Of a stretch of 64,000 bases of DNA, positions 21,466-30,055 are shown one piece after another. This DNA comes from Pictodentalium vernedei. Its lineage: Eukaryota; Mollusca; Scaphopoda; Dentaliida; Dentaliidae. How positions within the stretch are numbered: the stretch's first letter is position 1; each line of letters opens with the position of its first letter. The notes beneath the pieces are model-generated. The model worked only from the letters and a program-made list of their open reading frames with translations. It had not been told where the DNA came from and made no database searches. The stretch spans positions 57,658,584-57,722,583 of the forward strand of contig CM062296.1 in the NCBI GenBank assembly GCA_031216915.1, given 5' to 3'. The translations under genes were made by a program, and so were the position numbers.

Positions 21466-22060
21466 ACACACCCAGTTGAGATAAACGTAGTCAGACAAGG
21501 GGGAAACTTGGACACAACGCACGAGAGAACGGACAATATTATGTTCAGAAGGCTATTTGGCTTGCTTCTCAGAAGAACTGTGTTTCCGTTCTGGCTTTCG
21601 ACACACACGTCTACGGTTTACTGTTGCATCATCATTTGGATACGAAATTACGAATGTCCATGATAATGGAATCTGAAAATCCAAACGCAGTTAGTGCTCC
21701 CAAACCTTGCTCTTTGCCTCCAAACACATTTTGGTCGAAAATGTAAAAAATCACCTTCGAGCATTTTTGCTGGAAGAATGCCGTCAGGTCTGGGCCTCCA
21801 AACATGGATCCAACTGATTTTGGATTTCGAAAAGAAACTGAAACAAAATCCTTGATTCCCAGTACTGTGCCTCCAGGTGTGCATCTCGCACCCGATGATA
21901 TACTGAAATTGATACGATGTTCATGTTTTAGCAGTGAAAACTTCGCGATGCAAATGCAACCTTGAGAAGATGGCATGTACTCTTTGATGCACATGTTTGT
22001 CATCAGTGGAGTGTTGCAACGACCAGACAAGGAATGGTTGTTGACATGGACAGTGTTGAT

Positions 22061-22961
22061 TAATTGCACCCGAATGTAATGCAGAAAAAGAACCATTTTT
22101 CGGCCGAAATTGAACAATTTGTCCACGTTTTGCTTCATTTCTTCCTCATTTAGCCCCAAATTTACAGAAAGGTTGGGATAGAGCACCAATGATATCATTG
22201 AAGGAATTCAAACCGATATTTTTCGCTTTTCTCACTTATTTTATACTTCTAAGAATTTTCCCTTGGACAGACGTATTTTTGCCGGCCATCTTGGATTTTG
22301 TCAAACATCTAAAAAATGCTCAGCCCTGTCGGCTGTCCAGCAAATAAATTCTTTTTAGGGCCATGCTAAACTATAGAAACTCGCTAAGAAAAAAAGATAC
22401 TTCAAACTCCAAAATATGTTTCGGTTCCCTAGCGGCTGGACTATTACAGAATAATATATACCGAAGGAACACTTGAAGACCATCGGTTAATATTTATCAT
22501 CCAGATAATGTAAAGGACGTCTCCCCGTCCTACGAGTGCAAAAGGGCATACCTGCAATACTTAGACTTTGCAGATGGCACCATGTTGCATTCAGTGGACG
22601 ACGTATTCAAAGAAAACAGTAAATTCGCAGAGAAAAATTCCGCGTTTTGAGCATGGGAGATAGACCAATCGACCTTTGTAACCAGTTGCCTTTTGGGTGT
22701 GTCATGCAAAAGAGCGATTTGGCTTTGATGAAAATTAATTAAACTGGCTCAGTATTACATAATAACAGTGTTTGCCTGTGAAATCACTCTGAAGTGTAAG
22801 GAATTCATTATCTGTCAACAGGAAGGTTCATTAATAATCCTGTATACCTGAGGGTAAAGTGGAAATCTCTTGTAATTGTTCACACTGTAACGTATCAAGT
22901 GGGAATTGAAGGTGGATGGAATGTTGAAAAAATTGAACTCAAAGAAATACGATGTCGATCT
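22061..22961. other. Unannotated interval
   Basis: Directly downstream of the Cys-rich end of the pseudogene. Could hold its 3' UTR; I see no coding signal. Confidence 0.4.
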
Positions 22962-23611
22962 GGGGCCAATACAGTAAAACGTTTACAAATGTTTTTTCCA
23001 GAACTGGATTTTCTTTTTTTGTAAATAACTTACTAAAATCAATCAATGAGCGTGTCAAAAGATGTGTCAGTTTATCGGCAGGTAAATTGCCACGTCTTTT
23101 GAAACGCTAATGATTTATTTCATGGATTTATATTGACAGATAGAATATTTATATTTATTTATTTATTGGTGTTTAATGTCACATACTTATGCACAATGGC
23201 TAATCATGACCATGACAGTTTTACGGGTAGAGGAAGCCGGAGTACCCGGAGAGAACCACCGAGCAACGATGAGCAGCTGCCAGCTTCCCAACATCGTAAC
23301 TCCAGACTGCGGCACAGGCAGGGTTAAATTGGTTGAAGACATGCGCACCATCGATGGGCAGTACTCCTTAGTATACGGCGTCATCGTGCCCACATGTGGA
23401 CAATCAGGGTTAAATGCCTTGCCCATGGACACAACGCGGGAATACGAATCGATCGCTCAGACGGTCACCCAACCGCGGACTAACCGGGTTCGATGTTGCT
23501 TAACTTCGTGATCTGATGAGAACAGGTTACCGCAACGCCACCGCGCCCCGACAGATAGAAAATACAATTATTAAAAAAATATAAACTGTAAAAGTTTTAT
23601 AGTATTTGCTC
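22962..23611. repeat. Family G element, copy 2, interrupted by SINE
   Basis: Left end GGGGCCAATACAGTAAAACG, right end GTTTTATAGTATTTGCTCC. Inner palindrome decayed (23058-23110). The SINE sits at 23146-23549. Confidence 0.7.
23146..23549 (-). mobile_element. tRNA-type SINE, copy S3
   Basis: Minus-strand SINE with tail AATAAATATAAATATT at its low-coordinate end and a tRNA-derived head at the high end (CGGGGCGCGGTGGCGTTGCG...). Flanked by an 11-bp duplication GACAGATAGAA (23135-23145, 23550-23560). The head has lost a clean B box. Confidence 0.85.
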
Positions 23612-23750
23612 CTGGTTGCGATACATTTTTTTATTTTTGTATTGTGAAATCAATACTCAGTCAAGAGAAATAAACGAAAATATCATGGGAAATGCAACAT
23701 TTTCATATTAACCTTTCGACATGTCAGCTTCTACAGTGTTTTATTTATTA

Positions 23751-24064
23751 CAGTTAAAACTAGAAGTCCTGTCATGAAATGCGCACAAATAGCACGTTGA
23801 TATGCGCGTTAATGTGCGCGTTATGGCCCAAGTAAAGGTATCAAATTATGTACATATGGCCTATGCACAAGCAATGTTTCAGCCAATGGACCTCCGGGTA
23901 ACAAGGAGGTCCATTGGCAGAAACATTGCTTGTGTTTGCTATGAGTAACCAGGAGAACCTGCCGTGCTTTGGATGCCATTCGATATGCCTATTGCGCGCA
24001 ATTCCAACGCGCAATTAAGCCTAAATAAGCGCACTATTCGTGACAGGACTTCCAGTTTTAACTG
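23751..24064. repeat. Family C MITE, copy 7
   Basis: TA at 23749-23750 and 24065-24066. The core is damaged on one side (GGGTAACAAGGAGGTCC). Confidence 0.85.
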
Positions 24065-24065
24065 T

Positions 24066-24345
24066 AGATATAATTTTCTTTCACAGAATTGCCCATTATC
24101 AAACAAGGCTAATGCGACTTCAAACTTGGCTGATATGATGCCGATCTAGAGTTGTCTTTCTTGATGCGTTACTAGCCGAAACTAATTTGTAGACTCCGAT
24201 TCGCTGATAAATATTCGCCGAACGCTATCATGAAAAGTGGTTTCCAGGCATAATGGAATAAGTTGAATCTGTGTTTTTGTAGAGTGCGGAATTAATCATC
24301 GTAACAAGTAACGATTAGGTGGATGAAGAGAAGAAAGGAGAGAGT
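24066..24345 (+). repeat. Family L repeat, copy 2 (partial)
   Basis: Inverted relative to 6112-6960: GACTTCAAACTTGGCTGATATGATG..., GATGCGTTACTAGC and GATGAAGAGAAG blocks are shared. The SINE present in the other copy is absent here. The short reading frame is broken. Confidence 0.55.
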
Positions 24346-24387
24346 TATACAGAATAACACAAACTTAGATTCAGTGTCATCAGAGCG

Positions 24388-24487
24388 ATTTTGCAATCTG
24401 AGGCATAATTTCGTCCCATTTTAAACTGATTATAAGAGGTCTATACACGGGGCATTGGCGATAAAATAATACCTGCAGTCTGCAGCC
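24388..24487 (-). repeat. Family J half copy
   Basis: GAGGCATAATTTCGTCCCAT...GGGGCATTGGCGATAAAATAATACCTGCAGTCTGCAG; stops at the palindrome centre as at 17386. Confidence 0.6.
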
Positions 24488-24489
24488 AG

Positions 24490-25070
24490 AGCGGCCGAAA
24501 TACCCACCGCGGTCCACCACAAGCACAATGCAACCAAATGCCGAGGGCTGGTCAGCAGCAACAATGTAACAGGTCGAGAGAGAAGTGTGGGAGCCGAGAC
24601 TCGATCCCGTCAAGCTCTACCACACAAAACCACAGATTTACCACGAGTCCAAAAGATCCGGATCAACTAGGCTGGTTGTTGGTAAATGGCCTTTATGCCT
24701 CGACCTCTACACCTGCAACGATCAAACGTGAATGTATTTTGTTTTGTTTTGTTTGTCCGATACAGCCAGAAAAATAAATATCAGACAAGAATTTCTGATT
24801 ATTTTGGTGGAATAGTTTTCCCCCAGCTGTTCTAAGTTAGTATAGACAGTTTCTGACAAGGGTAATAACAATAATTTACAGTCTGAAATCCACACATTGG
24901 ATTGCAAAATGCTTCATGGAAAAAGAAAAAAATCTATTGTGAGTCAGGCGGGGCAGGGTGAATCCACGAACCGCACCAAATAGCCATGCTGGCATCTTTT
25001 CTGTTGGGGGTGCGTAAAACAGAGCTACCCATATCAAATCAATCTGGCGCGACATTGCGTGTGTTGATCG
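24490..25070. other. Unannotated interval
   Basis: No supported feature. Confidence 0.4.
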
Positions 25071-25074
25071 CGGT

Positions 25075-25155
25075 CCTGGAGTCGATGTTGTTGGAGAGTA
25101 CGCGATTGTGGCGTGATTTTGCTGTATAATGATCATAATAATATAATAAAAATAT
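25075..25155 (-). mobile_element. LINE 3'-tail fragment
   Basis: GATGTTGTTGGAGAGTACGC...TGTGGCGTGATTTT...ATAATAATATAATAA matches 39430-39510, which lies just beyond the end of the broken LINE. Probably its 3' UTR, strongly 5' truncated here. Confidence 0.5.
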
Positions 25156-25976
25156 TGGGATAATCCGAAATACAGTAGACTTCAATTTAGCAGCGAGTTA
25201 ACATCATTCGAAATTTAATTCTTAACCCCGGGGCGGACTACCGGAAATGCACCAAGAGGGTCCCACATCCGGAGAAATTTTTGATTTTTCGAATTGAATG
25301 AACGTAGCTACCTCGCATCTGAGCGATCAATGGCAGTGCACAGAGAAGATATTTCGATGGAATTTTTGGTTGCATCTTCATCTCTCATTCGGCAAACATT
25401 GTTGTTCTGAGAGGGGCGGGGGGGGGGGGGGGGGGGGGTGGTCGTCGGGAAGACCATAGTTTTGATTCTTCAGATTACAAGAAGGCTGTTTCCTTGTATA
25501 TGAGCGATCAATTGCAGACTAGACTGACGGCATATCGCAATTTATTTGTGGACTGACATTGGCAGCCCACATAGAGGACATTTCGATCAGATATCCATTT
25601 CACCTCTTGGTAATTTTCACCGAATTTTATGCGCCAACTGGTGTAGGGCTACATTAATTTTGGGGGCCCTATGAGTCACTCAATAAGGGGACCCACTGGG
25701 AATTTTCCAGATGGACCATACGGCCAGTACGTCTCTGTCTTAACCCACTGCGCATTTTGAAATTTTGTTCATCAAAATCTAGTCATAACTGTTGTGGGCG
25801 CAAGAAATCATCAGGAAAAGCATAATTCAAATGACATGAAGAAAAACTTGGTTGAAGTTTCTGAAATTCTGGCGATATTACTGACAAGGAATTTGTCATC
25901 TTGGGCTGAATATCCGCAGACAGAATGAGAGGAATTAAACCCTTTTTTGTTGAGAATATCAAGTGGACAGAATTAA
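25156..25976. other. Unannotated interval with imperfect duplication and poly-G
   Basis: ATGAGCGATCAATTGCAG (25500) echoes CTGAGCGATCAATGGCAG (25320), and GACATTTCGATCAGATATCC echoes GATATTTCGATGGAATTTTT; a poly-G of about 25 lies between (25413-25438). Possibly an old tandem duplication. Confidence 0.4.
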
Positions 25977-26205
25977 TTAACCCTTTACCTAACATGAAAA
26001 GCAGATGACAACTGAACAAAATTATAGAATAACTAATTTTCTAATTTTTTGCGTCAAAGAATAGCTTATGACACCTCATTGGAACGAGCTCCACGAGCTC
26101 GTTCCAATGAGGTGTCATACGCTACGTTTTTGACGCAAACAATTTTAAAAAAATAATGAAAATTGAATGGGGATTTTTTTGTGAATTGTGCTGGTCGCTT
26201 GATTG
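25977..26205. repeat. Family A MITE, right terminus lost
   Basis: TTAACCCTTTACCTAACATG at left. Inner palindrome GCGTCAAAGAATAGCTTATG with GGAACGAGCTCCACGAGCTC. The right end decays into unique sequence after GTGCTGGTCGCTTG. Confidence 0.8.
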
Positions 26206-26365
26206 CAACACACAACTGGAATTATTACAAAGAACCAGGCGCATAGCCAGGATTCTATGACGGGGTGCAGGATAAAGGCCTTTGTGTGGTGTTTCGGAGT
26301 CTACCCCTAGCCGTAACTAGGACTCTCCAGTCGTTGTCCCTCCGGTGACGACCGGATCGGCCAAA

Positions 26366-26580
26366 TTAGAACTAGCCCCCCCCCCCCGCCCCCACACCCC
26401 CGAATTTAAGCTGTAAGATCGAATCTGAGGAATTTGTAGCGCGCGTATCTCCAAAATTGGAAACAATTTTGGGACTCTATATTGTATGAAACTTGCATTG
26501 GGTCAATGCTGTTTTTTTTTTTTTTGTTTTTTTTTTGGGGGGGGGGGGGTCGCTAATATTTTAAGGGACCAAGCCGCCCC
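26366..26580. repeat. Low-complexity poly-C, poly-T and poly-G tracts
   Basis: C-run at 26376-26386, T-runs at 26511-26536, G-run at 26537-26549. Confidence 0.85.
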
Positions 26581-26704
26581 GCCATCCCCTCCCCGCAGCT
26601 ACACCACTGCAAACAGCTATCACAGTCACTCTACACGGCCATTAGGTTGACAAAAACAAGTTTGTCAACTTGCGTTCAAGTTGTTGGAGAAGTTAGCGTG
26701 TTGG

Positions 26705-26890
26705 TTAACTCTTTACCCAGAGTAATGGCAAACCCATGAATTTCAACCTGGAGCTTGATACACCTACCGAATCAGGCAAGCGCAATCCGCAAAACTCTCA
26801 ATTGAAATTTTATTATTTTTCCGTTTCAGGCCAATTGCTTTTCTTTCGTTTTTTTTTTTATTGTTATCTCAAAAACACAGCTTAGGTCCA
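26705..26890 (+). repeat. Decayed left half of a family A element
   Basis: TTAACTCTTTACCCAGAGTAATGGC...CAGGCAAGCGCAATCCGCAA...ATCTCAAAAACACAGCTTAGG follows the family A arm order (compare 43295-43360) and continues into the tandem repeat. Confidence 0.6.
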
Positions 26891-27110
26891 TCTCACTTAA
26901 AATAATGTTTTTTTTTAAATTATTGCCTCAAAAACGTTGCTTAGGTCCATCTCATTTAAAAATAATGTATTTTATTTTTAATTATTGCCAAAGACATAGT
27001 TTAGGTCCATCTTATTTAAAAATAATGTGTTTTATTTTTAATTATTGCCAAAGACATAGCTTAGGTCCATCTTATTTAAAAATAATGTGTTTTCTTCACT
27101 TCCCGAGTCT
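26882..27110 (+). repeat. 60-bp minisatellite derived from a family A arm
   Basis: Four units of about 60 bp: TTAGGTCCATCTYATTTAAA ... AATTATTGCCAAAGACATAGC. The unit contains the CTCAAAAACATAGCTTAGG part of the MITE arm. The open frame across it only reflects the period being a multiple of three. Confidence 0.8.
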
Positions 27111-27119
27111 TCATTATTT

Positions 27120-27390
27120 TCATCTGTCATTTTTTCATGACACGTAACCGTAAGATTCAGAGTAGTAAGCGGAAATTCGTCGAAGTTGGAGAAGCGATAG
27201 TTCAGCTACCCGAAAATCGCGTCGGCCACAGCGGGGAAACCGAGACGTTCGGATGAACTACATGTAGGAGAACAGGAAACGAAACTTCGGACTTTGTGAA
27301 AAGAAAGAGAAACAATAACACTGCAAAAAACTATAACTGATCTGAGAGCATTTTGTAATTATTTATTTTGATATTGTAAATAAAGAAGTT
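27120..27390 (+). repeat. Family L repeat, copy 3, with polyadenylation signal
   Basis: Plus-strand frame ends RKIQSSKRKFVEVGEAIV...ETFG-stop (27151-27255), then 3' sequence to AAATAAAGAAG (27379). Counterpart of the minus strand of 6136-6380, with the same AATAAA position. Looks like the 3' end of a retroposed transcript. Function unknown. Confidence 0.55.
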
Positions 27391-27800
27391 ATTCATAATT
27401 TATTTATTTTATAATTAAATACTATTTCTACCCGCGAATTGTTGTTTTACTAAATTCGCTAACATCTACACTTACTGCAATCTTACAGACAGAAATGGTA
27501 TAACACATCAAAAGAAACATGGGCGCTCGAAAGTTTCAGAAACACATTCAATGTCAAAAATACTTCTCTTTACGAAATCTCACAATTATGGCGTGATCTG
27601 AGTATCATTACAACCTACAGTGGGTGCCCATACACAATTTTAAAGCGTGGAATAGCGACAAAATTGTTGGTCACAGTTCGGTTACAGTTTTAGAATAGTC
27701 TACAACATGGAAACTATAGGGCATGGCACATTTCACCAGAACACTCGTTCTATTTATGTGTCGATCATGTTAAATCATATTAACGCGAACGGTCGACTGG
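27391..27800. other. Unannotated interval
   Basis: No supported feature. Confidence 0.4.
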
Positions 27801-28145
27801 TTAACCCTTTACCTAACCTGAAAAGCAGACGACACTTGCAAAAATAATTCTTGAATAACCAATTTTTTGTCTCAAAAACATAGGTTATGACCCCTCGTTG
27901 GAACGTGCTCGACGAGGGGTCATAACCTATGTTTTTGAGACAAAAAATTAAAAAAGTTAGTTATTCAAGAATTTTTTTTGCTTGTGTCGTCTGCATTTTT
28001 CTTGAATAACTAATTTTTTTCAATTTTTTTTCTCAAAAACATAGGTTATGACCCCTCGTTGGAACGAGCTCGTTCCAACGAGAGGTCATAACCTATGTTT
28101 TTGAGACTAAAAATGAAAAAAAAAACAATGAAAATTAATTGGCGA
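27801..28145. repeat. Tandem one-and-a-half family A MITEs
   Basis: First palindrome (27862-27948) with shortened centre, then TTAGTTATTCAAG...GTCGTCTGC, then without the expected TTAA a second palindrome (28032-28113) that ends in AATTAATTGGCG and joins a family C half. Confidence 0.8.
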
Positions 28146-28307
28146 CCGGAGGTCCGTTGGCAGAAACATTGCATGTGTTTGCTATGAGTAACCAGGAGAA
28201 CCTGCCGTGCTTTGGATGCCATTCGATATGGCAATTGCACGCAATTCCAACGCGCAATTAAGCCTAGATAAGCGCACTATTCGTGACAGGACTTCTAGTT
28301 TTAACTG
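28146..28307. repeat. Right half of a family C MITE fused to family A
   Basis: Starts exactly at the core (CCGGAGGTCCGTTGG) and runs to TTCTAGTTTTAACTG. The left half is missing, so the join is at the dyad centre. Confidence 0.85.
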
Positions 28308-28360
28308 CAAGTGGGTTGTTTTTTGGAAGTAGAATTGAATTAATCTTCTCTTTCATTTCA

Positions 28361-28605
28361 TTAACTACTTACCTAACATGGAACGCAGGCGACACTTGCA
28401 AAAAGAATTCTTGAACAACTATTTTTTTCATTTTTTTTGTCTCAAAAACATAGGTTATGACCCCCTCATTGGAACTATCTCGTTGCAATGATGGGATCAT
28501 AACCTATGTTTTTGAGACAAAAAATGAAAAAATAATGTAAATTAACTGGCGACTTTTGACAATAGCGCTGGTCGGTTTTGACCGTTACCTTGGGTAAAGG
28601 GTTAA
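28361..28605. repeat. Family A MITE next to another, shared TTAA (left member)
   Basis: TTAA at 28361-28364 and 28602-28605. Well preserved (GTCTCAAAAACATAGGTTATG palindrome), absent from the counterpart locus at 3313. Confidence 0.85.
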
Positions 28606-28812
28606 CTACTTACCTAATATATAAAGTGGACGGCAGTTATAGAAAACTCTTACAGAATAACTAAATATTTTCATTTTTTTATCACAAAAACGTAGCTTAT
28701 TACCCCTCATTAGAACGAGTCAGAAGCTTTGTTTTTGTGATAACAATTTAAAAAAAAAATTGTGTGAACTGCGCTGACCAGATTTAGTCATTACTTTAGC
28801 TAAAAGGGTTAA
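28602..28812. repeat. Family A MITE, decayed (right member)
   Basis: Uses the same TTAA (28602-28605) and ends at 28809-28812. Resembles the decayed copy at 3313-3547 and is therefore the older, orthologous insertion. Confidence 0.75.
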
Positions 28813-29267
28813 ATTATACATTATGTGATAAACAGAATCTCCAGTTCGTGACGATTTGACATGAATTTGTTCTAATCTAGTTCTCTTCAACCCACCTGAG
28901 CCTCGGTAAGTCTCGGCTGAGGTCGAGTGATTAGATACTTGGTATGTCTCTGGGTCAGAGCACTTAAAAGAGTTTGTTAAAGATTACCTTACGTGCGTAT
29001 TCAGATAGAATTGTGTGTTTTTTCCAAACTTGATAGAAGAAATGCGCTCAATTGTCGTTTTTGTAATAGATTTACGGGAATATTTATCGGCGGAAATCAA
29101 TAGACACTGTCTGTGAATAAGGTGTAAGAATACCAATTAAACCATAATTGTTTTCTCGATAACACGTTACGCAAGTATCATTTATTTATTTATAGACATG
29201 TAATCGCCGATCCCTATAATAGGGCAGATGATCAGGAAAATGTTTCTCCATCCTTCATATAAATTCC

Positions 29268-29430
29268 TTAACTCTTTGAATGCATGTCAGTTCAATTGTA
29301 GAAATTAGAAGAGTCCATATTCATTTTTGAGGCTCAACCAATTAATAGACGTAACGTACAACCATCCTATTTAATGAAATTATGGCATGTTCCTGGACTC
29401 TGAAAGTGGTCTTTCGGGTCAAAGGGTTAA
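29268..29430. repeat. Family F MITE, copy 2 (internally deleted)
   Basis: TTAACTCTTTGAATGC ... GGGTCAAAGGGTTAA. The left arm GAAGAGTCCATATTCATTTT matches 14280; the central dyad is lost. Confidence 0.7.
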
Positions 29431-29435
29431 TCTCA

Positions 29436-29641
29436 TTAACCCTTTACCCAACGCAGACGATATCAAAATTTATTATTTTAAATATCATTTTTTTAAATTT
29501 TTCAAAACATTTCAACAAAAACAATATCATCTGACCCCTCGTTGGAACGAGCTCGACGATTTTGAAAAATAATATTTTTTCAGCTGCTGAATTTGCATAT
29601 TACGCGGGTGGATGGTGGAGATTCGTTGGGTAAAGGGTTAA
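29436..29641. repeat. Family B MITE
   Basis: TTAACCCTTTACCCAACGC...CAACAAAAACAATATCATCTG...GGAACGAGCTCGACG; the right inner arm is deleted; ends ATTCGTTGGGTAAAGGGTTAA. Starts 6 bp after family F copy 2 and shares its right TTAA with the next element. Confidence 0.8.
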
Positions 29642-29855
29642 CCACACCTAAATAGCAGACGACACTTGCAAAACATTCCAGAATAGCTAAATATTTTCGT
29701 TTTGTTTGCCCCAAAATATAGCTTATGACCCCTCGTTGGAACGAGATGGACAAAAAGAGGTCATACATGTTTCTGGGGCAAATGATGAGAGAAAAAATGA
29801 ATAACATTTTTTTATGGATAACATTGGACGGCATTTGGCCGTAACGTTGGGTTTA
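29638..29855. repeat. Family A MITE sharing TTAA with family B neighbour
   Basis: TTAACCACACCTAAATAGC...CCCAAAATATAGCTTATGAC...; right end CGTAACGTTGGGTTTAAT decayed. Confidence 0.7.
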
Positions 29856-30055
29856 ATCTTCCAAGTTATTGCTAACAGAGACAACACCATCGTAAGTAAA
29901 GATTGCACAATTTATCGCACCCATTGACATTCCCTCTCTTTCAAAAGTGCGCATCATGACGTTTCGACGTCAATAGCAGCGTCAACTGTTTTGAGGGGAA
30001 AACTTTCGACAACTCCCCCCCCCCCCCCTCACCATTAATTTTCCATCACATACCC

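Larger units (their letters stand above)
17642..22060 (+). pseudogene. Decayed gene of a transposon-associated protein family (PIN/FEN-like motif, Cys-rich tail)
   Basis: A series of plus-strand fragments in shifting frames that, in order, match a large uncharacterised protein family I recall as many near-identical loci in cnidarian, mollusc and other invertebrate genomes (memory, no search). FDF...CLFC zinc-binding start (17650). KVIRNGF...SFSSKL segment (18472-18760). IDNFDADLSSQNGT (about 19165). YGLAKILESVFGGVGKML (19771). ARYGMYYLRQMEK with EHVM...LWNGI (20110-20225). SDMFIEISFMRYGHDKSG (20232). IDGCALLWIP and VNLVFDRYIEY (20920). THERTDNI, then AFDTHVYGLLLHHHL (21520-21640), where intact relatives read close to DDTDVF, an acidic motif like that of PIN/FEN nucleases. 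NMDPTDFGF with LAPDDILKLIRCSC (21800-21925). Finally RCKCNLEKMACT, an in-frame stop, then CTCLSSVECCND (about 21945-22035). Multiple frameshifts, stops and loss of acidic residues make it non-functional. Insertions at 18195-18440, 18759-19010 and 21219-21465. Confidence 0.65.
28330..28985 (+). repeat. Dispersed repeat carrying MITEs and hairpin, copy 2
   Basis: Counterpart of 3280-3700: TTAATCTTCTCTTTCATTTC flank, MITEs, then hairpin (CTAATCTAGTTCTCTTCAAC... / GGCTGAGGTCGAG, about 28878-28945). Confidence 0.65.

Noticed and set aside
21632..22198. 188-codon ATG frame on the minus strand
   Set aside because: It lies antisense to the C-terminal part of the plus-strand pseudogene (NMDPTDFGF, LAPDDILKLI, CKCNLEKMACT), which explains the lack of stops.
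26905..27147. 80-codon frame with repeated peptides
   Set aside because: Product of a 60-bp tandem repeat whose period is divisible by three.
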